This document shows, piece by piece, positions 8,054 to 17,165 of a DNA stretch of 44,363 bases. The DNA is from Beijerinckiaceae bacterium (lineage in GTDB: Bacteria; Pseudomonadota; Alphaproteobacteria; Rhizobiales; Beijerinckiaceae). A model generated the notes under the pieces. That model had not been told where the DNA came from and made no database searches. It saw only the letters and a program-made list of their open reading frames with translations. Every line of letters begins with the position of its first letter. Position 1 is the first letter of the stretch. Position numbers and translations under genes: made by a program. The DNA lies in contig JAUXWZ010000154.1 in NCBI GenBank assembly GCA_030684835.1, positions 1 to 44,363 of the forward strand. The letters are read 5' to 3'.

Positions 8054-8436
8054 TGGAAGAAGCTTTCGTCGCACATTTGCTCGCGAGCCCGGCGGCGGCG
8101 CTCGTATCAAACCGTATTCACTGGCTTCAGCGACCGCAAGCGAGCGCGGTCCCGGCCGTTACGCTGACGCGTGTGAGCGGGGTCCACAACTATCATCATG
8201 GTGGCGACAGCGGGCTCATGGAGAGCCGGGTCCAGGTCGACGCGTGGGCCAAGACGTTTGCAGGCGCGAAGGAAGTCTCCCGGGCCATCGTGGCGCATTT
8301 GACCGGAGCGACCTTTGAACAAGGCGGCATCAGATTTCAGGGCGCGTTCGTTGACGGTGAACGCGACACCTTTGAGGCGGACGTGAACCCCCCTCTCTAC
8401 CGGACCACCGTCGATTTTATGCTCTGGCATACCTGA
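8053..8436 (+). CDS. DUF3168 tail-terminator-like protein
   Basis: A 127-residue DUF3168-family protein, the usual third neck gene after stopper and gp10-like proteins. It is thought to act as tail terminator that fixes tube end geometry. The N-terminal helix EEAFVAHLLASPAAALVSNRIHW, then VPAVTLTRVSG and the ESRVQVDAWAKT strand, match the fold. The C-terminus (LYRTTVDFMLWH) is the family's closing strand. ATG overlaps the previous stop by one base. Confidence 0.85.
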   Translation: MEEAFVAHLLASPAAALVSNRIHWLQRPQASAVPAVTLTRVSGVHNYHHGGDSGLMESRVQVDAWAKTFAGAKEVSRAIVAHLTGATFEQGGIRFQGAFVDGERDTFEADVNPPLYRTTVDFMLWHT

Positions 8437-8449
8437 AGGAGAAAACAAC

Positions 8450-8893
8450 ATGACGAGCGTATCGATTGGCTATGGTTCGACCTATGCAATTTGGGACGCG
8501 TCCTTGTCGGTCCCGGCTTTTGTTGAATTGGAAGAAGTCATTTCGATCACACCTGGCGAAGCAGAGACTGATCGCGTCGAGGCGACCCATATGTCGTCGC
8601 CTGGCCGGCGCCGTGAATATGTCGCTGGTTTGATCGACTCGGGTGAAGCTTCTGTCGAAATCAACTGGGTTCCCGGCAGCGACACGGATCTCCTGCTTCG
8701 GGCGCTTCATGCTTCGGGAGAGACAGCCCAGCACCGCATTACGCTCCCGGCGAATGCGGACGGCGACCGGGTTACGCTCACATATGACGCGCAGCTTCTC
8801 AGTTATAACAAAAGCCTGCCAATCGATGACAGGATGACTGCGACCGTGACAATCTCGGTTTCAGGCGAAGAGACTTGGGGAGTCGCCGCGTGA
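8450..8893 (+). CDS. Major tail (tube) protein
   Basis: A 147-residue β-rich protein placed between the tail terminator and the tail chaperones, where siphophages encode the tube subunit. Sequence features fit tube proteins: SIGYGSTYAIWD at the start, the acidic loop ITPGEAETDRVEATHMSSPGR, and SGEASVEINWVPGSDTD. A closing strand runs MTATVTISVSGE. The ATG follows GAAGGAG, a strong site in keeping with a protein needed in many copies. The stop overlaps the next start as GTGA. Confidence 0.82.
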   Translation: MTSVSIGYGSTYAIWDASLSVPAFVELEEVISITPGEAETDRVEATHMSSPGRRREYVAGLIDSGEASVEINWVPGSDTDLLLRALHASGETAQHRITLPANADGDRVTLTYDAQLLSYNKSLPIDDRMTATVTISVSGEETWGVAA

Positions 8894-9276
8894 CGAACTC
8901 CCTTCGTGGCGAAGTCTCACTTGGAGACCATACGCTTCGCTTCTCCGTCAATGCGCTCGTTGAGCTTGAAGAAGCGATGGGCCAGAGCGTTGCTGAAATC
9001 GCGCAATACATGGGCAGCGGCAGCGTTCGCATGAAAGACGTGCGGACGATCATCTGGATTGGTCTGCGCGGGCGTAACCCAGACTTGAAAGAGGCCGAAG
9101 CTGGCGACATCGCATCGGAGGTGGGCATTCCTGCAGCTCTTGAGGCTGTGGGACGGGCGTTCTCTCTAGCGTTCCCGAGTGAGGAGGGCGAAGCCAGTCC
9201 CGCGATCGGCTCGCGCCCTCCGAAGAGGGGTTCGACTGGCTCGGGCTCCTCACCGGCTTCACGGAAGCAGGCTTAG
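8890..9276 (+). CDS. Tail assembly chaperone, GTA gp10-like (upstream frame)
   Basis: A 128-residue protein like gene-transfer-agent gp10. It opens with RGEVSLGDHTLRFSVNALVELEEAMG and continues with AEIAQYMGSG...DVRTIIWIGLRG, a family pattern. The last ~30 residues (from about 100) are low-complexity Pro/Ser/Gly/Arg. GTG at 8890 is preferred because it overlaps the tail-tube stop (GTGA); an ATG at 8875 lies further inside that gene. In siphophages this position encodes the short form of the chaperone that coats the tape measure before tube assembly. Its 3' end overlaps a start-less downstream frame, suggesting a frameshifted longer form. Confidence 0.8.
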   Translation: MTNSLRGEVSLGDHTLRFSVNALVELEEAMGQSVAEIAQYMGSGSVRMKDVRTIIWIGLRGRNPDLKEAEAGDIASEVGIPAALEAVGRAFSLAFPSEEGEASPAIGSRPPKRGSTGSGSSPASRKQA

Positions 9277-9527
9277 ACCCGGAGACATTCTGGGGTCTTA
9301 CGCCGCGCGAAATGAAGGCTCGGCTCGACGGCGCGGCGAAGCGCATCCGTCGAGATCATGACTTGACCGCGTGGCTTGCTTGGCACGTCGAGGCGCTCCA
9401 TCGAACGAAGCGCCTGCCGAAGCTTCGGGACATGATGCTCCCCGATAAGCCCAAGCGCCTCCCGCCACAAACGCCTGAGCAGATTGAAGCCATTCTGCGC
9501 GGCTGGATGTCGGCGCGTCGGCACTAA
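9183..9527 (+). CDS. Tail assembly chaperone extension, expressed by -1 frameshift
   Basis: This frame opens after a TGA at 9180-9182 and runs to TAA 9527. It carries the PF09550-like chaperone signature GFDWLGLLTGFTEAGLDPETF followed by WGLTPREMKARL. No ATG, GTG, TTG or CTG occurs before ATG 9312, which lies after the signature. The domain can therefore be made whole only as a fusion with the upstream chaperone. That frame is +1 relative to this one, so a -1 shift inside 9183-9276 joins them, as in lambda gpG/gpGT. A possible slip point is AAGAGGGGT (9223-9231), just before the FDW motif; it is not a perfect heptamer. Alternative: a sequencing error or a shortened protein from 9312. Confidence 0.7.
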   Translation, partial: GGRSQSRDRLAPSEEGFDWLGLLTGFTEAGLDPETFWGLTPREMKARLDGAAKRIRRDHDLTAWLAWHVEALHRTKRLPKLRDMMLPDKPKRLPPQTPEQIEAILRGWMSARRH

Positions 9528-9563
9528 ATTCACCCGACTGATCCATAAAAAGGAAGTTCCCGC

Positions 9564-11447
9564 ATGGCGTCTGCTGTCGGCAGCCTACACGTCGATCTAG
9601 GATTGAACTCTGCACAGTTCCATACTGGCATTGGCAAGGCCCAATCGGCGCTGTCCGGGTTCTCTCGTCACGCGGGGAAGATCGGCGCTGCAATTGGGGT
9701 GGCACTCGCTGCTATCCCTGCTGCTCTTGCCATGGGTATCAAGGGAGCAGCAAACGCCGCTGATGAGATGGGAAAGGCGGCGCAGAAAGTCGGCATAGGG
9801 ACGGAGGCACTGTCCGGTATCAAGCACGCCGCTGATCTTGCCGGCGTGGGCTTTAATGACTTGCAGACTGGCCTTGTACGGCTGTCGAAAGCAATTTCAG
9901 AAGCTTTGGAGAAGCCAACGAGCGACGCGGGTAGGGCATTCGCGTCTATGGGGATCAGCCTTCGCGATGCGTCTGGCAACATCAAGTCAACGGACGTAAT
10001 CCTCTCAGAAATGGCCGGAAAGTTCGCTGGCTATCAAGACGGCGCTAACAAGACGGCTCTCGCGGTGCAGTTGCTCGGCCGTGCGGGCGCTAATTTGATC
10101 CCCCTGCTTAATGGCGGCAGTGCGGGGATGGCTAGTGCGGCGGAAGAAGCCCAAAAGCTCGGGCTCATTATCTCGCGGGACACGTCGCGTGCGGCGGAAG
10201 ACTTCAACGACAACATTTCCCGGTTGCAGAGCTTCATTTCGGGCGGCTTCCTTCAAATCCTCGCGCAGATTGCGCCGATCATGGCCACAATGTCGTCATC
10301 GTTTATCGATGGGGCCAAGGACTCAAACCTATTCGAACGAGCCGGGCAGCGGCTCGCAGAGATGCTTGACGGCCTTGCCCGTTTCGCTGCAACCACAGCT
10401 AAAGAATTGCAAATTGTCGCTGCTGTTTTCAATTACATCAAGGAAGTCGCAACCACCAAAGTTGGCCCTGGATTTTTCGAGAGGGAAGCCGCTGCTGCGG
10501 AGAGGGGGCGCTCTTCGATCAGGGCGGCTGGCGAAGAGTATGGCCGGACCATCAGGAACCTCGAAGCAAAAAGCGGGCCTTTTGGCGGATTAGCCCAAGG
10601 CAAGTTTAATCAAGTCGAGGGTATGGGGGCATTGCGTTCCGCCCTTTCGTCTAAGCCTAACGCCCCCAACCCATTTACAAAAGCCGGTTCGGAAGCCAAG
10701 GCTGGCGCTGCCAAGATGACAGAAGCCGAGCGCGAGATTGCTTCCGCTTACCAGAAACTAAAGAGCGAATCCGAAAGCCTTTACGAAAGCACGCGCACAC
10801 CGCTTGAAGCTTTCCGCGATCAGATGGAAAAGCTCGCGAAGATGATGAACCCGACGACGAACAGCGGGCAATCTCATGCGCTCATCAGTCAGGAAACCTA
10901 CACGCGCGCTGTCGAGCAGGCGCAAGAGCGTTTGAACAAGGCGATCATCGCCGGAAGCGAAGTGGCGCAAACCCTTCAATCAAACTTCAACTCCATGTTT
11001 GATTCCTTCCTGAGCGGCACGTTCAACGCTCGCGACGCTATTAAGAAACTGCTGTCAGACCTCGCCAAGATGATGATGAACAAGATTTTCACGCAGCTTC
11101 TCGGATCTGTGTTCGGTTCTTTTGGCGGGAAGGGCGGCCCACTGCAACTCCTGGGCGGAATCGGTGGAAACGCAAATGGCACGAACAACTGGCGCGGCGG
11201 CCTGACGTGGGTTGGCGAGCGCGGCAAGGAACTGGTCAATCTGCCGAAAGGATCGCAGGTAATCCCCAATCGTAGCGCGGAGGGAATGGGCGGCGGCAGT
11301 TCCTTTGCACCCGTTTACAATATCGACGCGCGCGGGGCGCAAGCGGGCGTGGCTGAGCAAATTGGTGCGGCCATGCGTGAGAATAACCGCGTTCTGATGC
11401 GTGAAATGCCGAAGCTTCTTGTCTCGTCACAGCGCCGGTCAATCTAA
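9564..11447 (+). CDS. Tail tape measure protein
   Basis: A 627-residue tape measure protein that sets tail length and is later ejected. It starts with VGSLHVDLGLNSAQFHTGIGKAQ, typical of this family. A hydrophobic Ala/Ile stretch follows (about 34-62) and then long helical regions. The C-terminus has the repeated-family motif WVGERGKELVNLPKGSQVIPN, common in alphaproteobacterial phages and GTAs. At roughly 0.15 nm per residue the tail would be about 90-95 nm, a short siphophage tail (estimate from the family rule). ATG follows AAGGAAG. Confidence 0.93.
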   Translation: MASAVGSLHVDLGLNSAQFHTGIGKAQSALSGFSRHAGKIGAAIGVALAAIPAALAMGIKGAANAADEMGKAAQKVGIGTEALSGIKHAADLAGVGFNDLQTGLVRLSKAISEALEKPTSDAGRAFASMGISLRDASGNIKSTDVILSEMAGKFAGYQDGANKTALAVQLLGRAGANLIPLLNGGSAGMASAAEEAQKLGLIISRDTSRAAEDFNDNISRLQSFISGGFLQILAQIAPIMATMSSSFIDGAKDSNLFERAGQRLAEMLDGLARFAATTAKELQIVAAVFNYIKEVATTKVGPGFFEREAAAAERGRSSIRAAGEEYGRTIRNLEAKSGPFGGLAQGKFNQVEGMGALRSALSSKPNAPNPFTKAGSEAKAGAAKMTEAEREIASAYQKLKSESESLYESTRTPLEAFRDQMEKLAKMMNPTTNSGQSHALISQETYTRAVEQAQERLNKAIIAGSEVAQTLQSNFNSMFDSFLSGTFNARDAIKKLLSDLAKMMMNKIFTQLLGSVFGSFGGKGGPLQLLGGIGGNANGTNNWRGGLTWVGERGKELVNLPKGSQVIPNRSAEGMGGGSSFAPVYNIDARGAQAGVAEQIGAAMRENNRVLMREMPKLLVSSQRRSI

Positions 11448-11450
11448 TTC

Positions 11451-12017
11451 ATGGGCTATTTTCCTGAAACAATAGCCGCCGCACTGGCGGGCTCGACGGT
11501 GCGCCCCGGTTATCTTGTGCATCTCGACTTCCTTGACGATCCGCAGCGCCTTTGGCTCGGGCACGGTCTGCTTGAAGCAGGCGGGCATACATGGTCAGGT
11601 ATCGGTGAACTGGCCTCTATTTCCGGGATCGAAAGCGCCATCGGCGGAACTGCGCCGGTGGTTACGTTTGGCTTGTCGGGTGTATCGCCTGCGATCATTG
11701 CGGCCTCTTTGGTTTCGGCATCGCAGGCCAAGGGGCGGGACGCTGCAATCTATCTGCAATTCTTCGATGAAGCCGGGCAGACGCTGGACAACCCCTATGC
11801 CGTCTGGCTTGGGTTCATGGATGTCATGCGGGTGCAGGTCGATGGGCCTCAAATCCGCCGCGTGGAACTGACCGCCGAAACGCTGTTCACGCGCCGTGCG
11901 TCTCCCCCATGGGGTTATCTGTCCGACCGCGATCAGCAGAGGCTTTTCCCAGGAGATCGTGGGTTGGAAGAAATCGCCGCCATGCGCGACAAATCCGTCG
12001 AATGGCCGGTGTTCTGA
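11451..12017 (+). CDS. Tail tip / distal tail protein (putative)
   Basis: A 188-residue protein directly after the tape measure, where distal-tail proteins are encoded. It starts FPETIAAALAGSTVRPGYLVHLDF, has a WSGIGELASISGIESAIGG loop, and ends with SDRDQQRLFPGDRGLEEIA and a SVEWPVF tail. That ending is common in rhizobial and methylotroph prophage tail proteins. I cannot name a precise family. Role in the tail-tip ring is inferred from position. Confidence 0.65.
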   Translation: MGYFPETIAAALAGSTVRPGYLVHLDFLDDPQRLWLGHGLLEAGGHTWSGIGELASISGIESAIGGTAPVVTFGLSGVSPAIIAASLVSASQAKGRDAAIYLQFFDEAGQTLDNPYAVWLGFMDVMRVQVDGPQIRRVELTAETLFTRRASPPWGYLSDRDQQRLFPGDRGLEEIAAMRDKSVEWPVF

Positions 12018-12415
12018 TGAAACTCGCGGACCACTTCACGACCGCAGGCGTCAAGCCTTTTGAATATGGGAAAGCCGATTGCTGCACGTTCGCATGCGAT
12101 TGGGTTCTGGCGGTTCGCGGCGTTGATCCTATGGCGTCATGGCGTGGACAATACGACAGCGAGGCGGGCGCTTTCCGGCGCATCGCGGATCGGGGCGGCA
12201 TGATCGATTGCGTGAGCGACGAAATGCGCGCGGCCGGACTCGCTGAAACGGACGATCCAATCCCCGGCGATGTGGGGCTTGTTCGCTATGAGAAGGCGAT
12301 CATGCTCGCGATCCGCGCATCCTTCGGCTGGGCTTGCAAAATGGAGCGCGGGTTTCTCATCGCCCCGCTGGAATGCGTCAAGGCGTGGCGCGTGATTGAG
12401 CCGAGGCGCGCATGA
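12017..12415 (+). CDS. NlpC/P60-like tail protein (DUF6950-like)
   Basis: A 132-residue protein whose N-terminal YGKADCCTFACDWV has the Cys-centred helix of papain-like NlpC/P60 proteins. Phages encode such proteins between tail-tip genes, where they may open host peptidoglycan during DNA entry. The start at 12017 overlaps the previous stop by one base. An upstream in-frame start at 11909 would lie inside the previous gene. The expected His (GDVGLVRYEKAIMLAIR region) is not obvious, so catalysis is uncertain and the protein may be structural. Confidence 0.65.
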   Translation: MKLADHFTTAGVKPFEYGKADCCTFACDWVLAVRGVDPMASWRGQYDSEAGAFRRIADRGGMIDCVSDEMRAAGLAETDDPIPGDVGLVRYEKAIMLAIRASFGWACKMERGFLIAPLECVKAWRVIEPRRA

Positions 12416-14541
12416 TTGGTCTTCTCGCGCTGATCTATTGGCTTGCATGGATGGCGACGGCGGAAGCTGTCCCGATCATCGCGGCTGCGATCACGGCTAT
12501 CGGCGTAACCGGCAGCGTCACAATCGGCTCGACGGCGATCACCTACGCCTCTGTCCTCGCGACGGCGATTGTCACGGCGGCCTCGGTCGGCCTCTCGCTG
12601 CTCATGGCGCCCAAGGCGGACGGCGGCGGCAAGGGTCAAGTGACCGTCAGGCAATCCCGACCGGCGCGCGTGCGCGGTTATGGAAGATACAAGCTTGCGG
12701 GCGCCCAGGCGTTTCTGGAAGCCGACAGGCGCTTCCTGCATCGCATCCTCATCCATTGTGAAGGGCCGATTGACGCCATCGAGCAGACATGGCTCAACGA
12801 CAAGCAGATCACGCTTTCCGGCTCTGGCGCGGTAAAGATCAATGAGACTGCGCCTTGGAGCGGAACGAATGTCCTGGTTGTTGAAACCAAGACAGGATCT
12901 GCGACGCAGACAGCATCGCAACTTCTGCGCGGGCTCTATGACGGCTTCACGAATTTCGGGACGCGCTGGACGGCAGACCACAGACTCCTTGGCCTTTGCT
13001 ACACTGTCATCCGCGCGCGCGCGCCAACGGACCCGAAGATATTCGGACGGGTGTTCCCGAACGGGATGCCCGACCTGACTGTCGTCGCGCGTCTCTCTCA
13101 AGTGTACGATCCGCGGACAGACACGACCGCATGGAGCGACAATTCATCGCTCTGCATTCTCGACTATCTGACGCATCAGCGCGGCATGGTTATCCCGCAA
13201 GCCCGCATGGATATGGATTCCTTTTCAGCCTTCGCAGATGTTTGCGATACGGCTATTTCGCTCAAGGCGGGCGGCGCGGAACCTCGTTATCGCTTGAGCG
13301 GGATGTACGATCTGACCGAAGAGCCGCGAGAAGTCCTGCGCCGTATGCTTCAGACATGCGATGCTGAAATTTACATGACGCCGGCCGGAAAGGTCGCGAT
13401 CCGTGGCGGCGTTTGGGACGAGCCGAAAGTCACCATTACAGAGCGCAATATCCGCGCCTTCACATACGAACAGGGCAACGACGCGCTCGCCGCGTTCAAC
13501 CGGGTCACACTTTCTTTCAATTCCCCCGCCCACGGCTACGAGGTCACTGAAACCGAAGAATGGAATGACGAAGCGTCCCAGGCCCTTTCTGGCGTGGTGA
13601 AGCCGCAAGACCTGTCTTTGGTCATGGTCCCGGCGCACGGGCAGGCCCGCCGCCTGGCAAAGATCATGACGGCGAAGGGCAACCCGCGCCACAAGCTGAC
13701 GATCCAGACAGACATGGCAGGGCTTGATGTGCTTGGCGAACGCATTATCCGCGTTGTGCTGTCCGAGCTTGATATCGACGATACATTCCTCGTCACGCGC
13801 TTTGAAATCCTTGGCGATCTTCTGTCGTGTTCGATAGACATCGTTTCGCTCGCCGCATCGGCCTACGCATGGAACGCGGCGACGGAAGAGGGCGATCCGC
13901 CGCCTATCCCGCAATCGGTGTCAAATCCACTCACCTATGACACGCCGCCGCTGCCGACCGGGCTGGCGCTTACCCTTCTGAGGACAGAGATTTCCCCGGG
14001 CATCTTCGCCCTGCGCATTTCTGCCGTGGTTGATGAGCCGGCTGCAGGCTGGGGGGCCGTTTTCCAGTACCGGATCGAAGGGGTTGGCGCTGGTTGGGAA
14101 ACCATGGCGGCCGGCGATACGCCGTGGGAAGGCCGTTCGGAAATTCTTGAAGAGGGCCAGACCTACGAGGTGCAGGCTGCGCACGTCGGCTCGGGCGGTT
14201 CCCTCGGCACATTCACAGCGACCGAAACCATAGACGCTGTTGCTGACCTTGTTGCGCCTGATAGCCCGACCGACCTTGCTGTTCTCGCCAGCGCCGGGAC
14301 GGCCACTGTGGAATGGCTCAACCCGAACTCGGCGAACTACCATGCAACGCGGGTTTACCGCGGCGCGACGGCGGTGTTCGCAGACGCCACGCTCATTGCA
14401 ACGCGTTATGGCGCCGCAAATGCGTTCGACCTCTACGTCGATCCAGTCGCGGCGGGAACCTATTACTGGTGGGTCGTAGCGATCAACAGCTCGAGCGTCC
14501 CTTCGGCTGAGGTCGGGCCAGTTACAGACACGGTGACATGA
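12412..14541 (+). CDS. Tail tip host-specificity protein (gpJ-like)
   Basis: A 709-residue central tail fibre/tip protein. Residues about 1-70 are strongly hydrophobic and Ala/Ile/Thr rich, as in tail-tip proteins inserted during DNA entry. The middle has the RIFGRVFPNGMPDLTVVARL and CILDYLTHQRGMVIP segments typical of gpJ-like hubs. It continues with TYEQGNDALAAFNRVTLSF and QTDMAGLDVLGERI. From about 505 on there are two fibronectin-III-like β-domains (PPLPTGLALTLLRTE; PTDLAVLASAGTATVEWLN). It couples the tail tube to the receptor-binding proteins that follow. ATGA overlap upstream and downstream. Confidence 0.85.
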   Translation: MIGLLALIYWLAWMATAEAVPIIAAAITAIGVTGSVTIGSTAITYASVLATAIVTAASVGLSLLMAPKADGGGKGQVTVRQSRPARVRGYGRYKLAGAQAFLEADRRFLHRILIHCEGPIDAIEQTWLNDKQITLSGSGAVKINETAPWSGTNVLVVETKTGSATQTASQLLRGLYDGFTNFGTRWTADHRLLGLCYTVIRARAPTDPKIFGRVFPNGMPDLTVVARLSQVYDPRTDTTAWSDNSSLCILDYLTHQRGMVIPQARMDMDSFSAFADVCDTAISLKAGGAEPRYRLSGMYDLTEEPREVLRRMLQTCDAEIYMTPAGKVAIRGGVWDEPKVTITERNIRAFTYEQGNDALAAFNRVTLSFNSPAHGYEVTETEEWNDEASQALSGVVKPQDLSLVMVPAHGQARRLAKIMTAKGNPRHKLTIQTDMAGLDVLGERIIRVVLSELDIDDTFLVTRFEILGDLLSCSIDIVSLAASAYAWNAATEEGDPPPIPQSVSNPLTYDTPPLPTGLALTLLRTEISPGIFALRISAVVDEPAAGWGAVFQYRIEGVGAGWETMAAGDTPWEGRSEILEEGQTYEVQAAHVGSGGSLGTFTATETIDAVADLVAPDSPTDLAVLASAGTATVEWLNPNSANYHATRVYRGATAVFADATLIATRYGAANAFDLYVDPVAAGTYYWWVVAINSSSVPSAEVGPVTDTVT

Positions 14542-15188
14542 TGATCGTTTGGCCTTCGCTTCTCACGCCTCGAGGAATACGATTCACGTTTGACGCGCGG
14601 ACGCGCTCGGGTGGGGTTTCGATCACAGGCGCCGAGCAGATTGCCGCGTCCAACGGCGGCTTCTGGCGCGCTTCGTTGATTGGCATCCCCGTCGTGAGCC
14701 AGCAAAAGCGCCACGCATGGCGGGCCCTGGAAGCGCAGATACAGGGCAGGACAAACGACGTGCTTGTCCCCGTTTTCTCGATCGATCAGCCGGTCATGAT
14801 TGGCGGCATTCCGCATAGCGATGAAGCGCTGTTTTCTGATGGCAGCGGGTATTCGCAGCGCGATATTTCGGCAGTCTTCACATCTGGCGCAGCCCTTCGC
14901 GCAACTGAAATCACGCTGACTGTTTTGGGCGCCACGGTCCAGCCGGGGCAATACTTCTCAGTCGGGACCGGGCGGCTCCATCTGATTGCCTCGTTGCTCG
15001 AAGTAGACGGCGACGACATCACAATCCGGATTTGGCCGCCCTTGCGCGAGCCAGTCGAGGAAGGCGCCGACGCTGATTTCAGCGCTCCAAAGTGCAGGAT
15101 GAAACTCGCGACCGATAACGAGATGGCCGCCGAATTTGACCTTGGGCGCTTTGCCTCTCCCACCGTTGAGTTTGTCGAATATCTCTGA
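14538..15188 (+). CDS. Tail-associated structural protein, function unknown
   Basis: A 216-residue, β-rich protein between the gpJ-like hub and the first receptor-binding protein. It begins VWPSLLTPRGIRFTFDARTRSGG and includes WRASLIGIPVVSQQKRHAWRALEAQIQGR and a VQPGQYFSVGTGRLHLI strand pair. Related genes occur at this place in other alphaproteobacterial prophages, probably as a baseplate/hub adaptor. Function is inferred from position only. Coupled to the hub gene by an ATGA overlap. Confidence 0.6.
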   Translation: MMIVWPSLLTPRGIRFTFDARTRSGGVSITGAEQIAASNGGFWRASLIGIPVVSQQKRHAWRALEAQIQGRTNDVLVPVFSIDQPVMIGGIPHSDEALFSDGSGYSQRDISAVFTSGAALRATEITLTVLGATVQPGQYFSVGTGRLHLIASLLEVDGDDITIRIWPPLREPVEEGADADFSAPKCRMKLATDNEMAAEFDLGRFASPTVEFVEYL

Positions 15189-15202
15189 TCTAAGGACTGG
15201 TC

Positions 15203-17155
15203 ATGACGATTGACGATCTGAATTCGACGGCGCGAAACGTTTACCGCGACTTTGCGATTGATGGCGTGCCTGCATCCGGCACGCATGAGCCAGAGAAACC
15301 CGGTATTCGCGCGTTTCTTTCTAAGTTGCTCCAGTACGTTCAGGCGGTAGGCGCTGTCAGTGTCGCGGGCGAGCGTTGGTATGCGACCAAAGAGGGCATG
15401 GACGCGGATCTAGCGCACGCGGCGGGCTCTACCGCCATCGTCTGGAATGACACCGATGTCGAAGATAACGCGATTTATAACAAGGTGGGCGCGGCTGGGA
15501 CTGGCTCATGGGTGAAGGTCGCGGAACTCGCTGATATCTTTTCGACGGTGGCGGCGGAAGCAGCGGCAAACGCGGCGGCCGGGTTCGCAGCTGACGCCGA
15601 ACTCGCACGAGATGAGGCGCGCGAGTCCGTCGCCAATCCAATGGTGTATTTCGACACGTTATCTGCGTTAAGCGCAGCGCTAGGCTATGACGCGAACACC
15701 GTCGCCCAAGTGGACGCAGACGGCGCGAACAACGGCACTTATAGGAAGGTGGGCGCGTCTGGAGCTGGCTCTTGGGAAAAGAAAAGCAACGCGACGGTTC
15801 CGGGGCTTGATGCCGGGCTGTCGGGAGAGATAGCGGATAGAAAGGCGCTGATCCGAACGTCTTCAGCCGGGCTTACCGTGATTGACGAGTCCGGCTTCGT
15901 TGTGCTCCGCGCCACGCCGGATTTGATGTCTCTCATGGGGGCGTTGACCTTCGGCGAACTCTTCTCGCCAGGGTTCAACATTACAGACGACGCAGGGTTT
16001 AGCCTGCTTCATGTCTCGCCGGACGACATCCGATGGATGGGGCGCTCGCTTTCTGAAAGCACGCCCGTCGACGTCACGGCGGCTCTACCCGGGTCCCGTC
16101 GTGATCTAGACAGCGTGTTTCGCCCCGGAAACCGCAGCCTTGCAAAGTATAGGCAGGGGCGCGCCAAGGCCATCCAAGGGCTTGGGCGCGCGCGTGTGGT
16201 GTTTCTAGGCGACAGCAACATCGTTGGGCACGGGGCTCTCGGGACGGGCGTTCACAGTCGTCGCCTGTCAACGCCCGACACCACCGCGAGGCTTTTGCCA
16301 TCAGCCTATGGCGCTACGCGGGCGAATGTCGCGGCTTCGATGATAACCGGGAACGGAACCGACCCTTCGTATGATCCGCGCTTCACGGCCGGCTCAGGCT
16401 GGGGCGTGGGCGGCCCCGTCACTGTCGGCGGGACGATGTGGCAGAACTCAACGACCACGGCGGAAATTGAATTTTCGCCAGAAGTCGCATGGGACACGGC
16501 TGAAGTGTGGGTTGCAATCGACAGCTCCGCCTCCCTTCAGATCGGCGTCTCGGGTTCGATGGCGAGCCATTCACCGGCGACCGGCTCGATTGTAAAGCTG
16601 ACGTATACCGCGCCGACGCTCGCCGCTCAGATGTTCAGAATAGCCCGCGTTTCTGGAACCGTCCGCATCATCGCGTGGGATTGCTTCAAGGCTGGCGAGG
16701 GAATGTCCATCATCAACGGCGGGCGGTCGGGCACACGTTCGGATCAGATCGCAGATGCGACCACTTGGTATAGCCCGCGCCCTGCCGTGTTGGCTCTAGC
16801 GCCGGACCTCGTAGTAATCCAGACGGGGCTGAACGACATCGCGCAAGGTGTGCTGCCTGCTACCTACAAAGGGCATGTAGAAACCCTCACTGATGCGTGC
16901 CTTGGTGCTGGAATTGACGTGGTGCTGACCGTGCCAATGCACCCGTCGGAGCCCCGCACATACCCTTGGTCTAGTTATGTCACCGCGATCTACGAGGTTG
17001 CCGAAGCGCGCAGCCTATGCGTGATCGACATCAGCAGCCGCCTTGGCGCTTATCCCGAGTCGAACGCTGCAGGCTGGCAGGCGGACACGCTGCATCCCAA
17101 CGCTACGGGTTATGCCGAAAGCGCGATCCTCCACGCTCAGCTTCTCACCTTCTAA
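15203..17155 (+). CDS. Receptor-binding protein / tailspike with SGNH esterase domain
   Basis: A 650-residue tailspike. Residues 1-50 form an N-terminal anchor shared with the second fibre at 17930 (VYRDFAIDGVPASGTHEPEK). Two copies of an NGTYxKVGAxGxGSW module (about 90-105 and 176-192) and two xDxxGFxxLxxxPD repeats (about 226-276) precede the enzyme. The C-terminal half is a GDSL/SGNH hydrolase: FLGDSN (Ser about 338), NGGRSG (about 505-510), TGLND (541-545) and DTLHP (Asp 628, His 631). Such domains remove acetyl groups from surface polysaccharides, so it probably deacetylates O-antigen or capsule during adsorption. The ATG follows AAGGA. Confidence 0.85.
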   Translation: MTIDDLNSTARNVYRDFAIDGVPASGTHEPEKPGIRAFLSKLLQYVQAVGAVSVAGERWYATKEGMDADLAHAAGSTAIVWNDTDVEDNAIYNKVGAAGTGSWVKVAELADIFSTVAAEAAANAAAGFAADAELARDEARESVANPMVYFDTLSALSAALGYDANTVAQVDADGANNGTYRKVGASGAGSWEKKSNATVPGLDAGLSGEIADRKALIRTSSAGLTVIDESGFVVLRATPDLMSLMGALTFGELFSPGFNITDDAGFSLLHVSPDDIRWMGRSLSESTPVDVTAALPGSRRDLDSVFRPGNRSLAKYRQGRAKAIQGLGRARVVFLGDSNIVGHGALGTGVHSRRLSTPDTTARLLPSAYGATRANVAASMITGNGTDPSYDPRFTAGSGWGVGGPVTVGGTMWQNSTTTAEIEFSPEVAWDTAEVWVAIDSSASLQIGVSGSMASHSPATGSIVKLTYTAPTLAAQMFRIARVSGTVRIIAWDCFKAGEGMSIINGGRSGTRSDQIADATTWYSPRPAVLALAPDLVVIQTGLNDIAQGVLPATYKGHVETLTDACLGAGIDVVLTVPMHPSEPRTYPWSSYVTAIYEVAEARSLCVIDISSRLGAYPESNAAGWQADTLHPNATGYAESAILHAQLLTF

Positions 17156-17165
17156 GGAACCGGCC

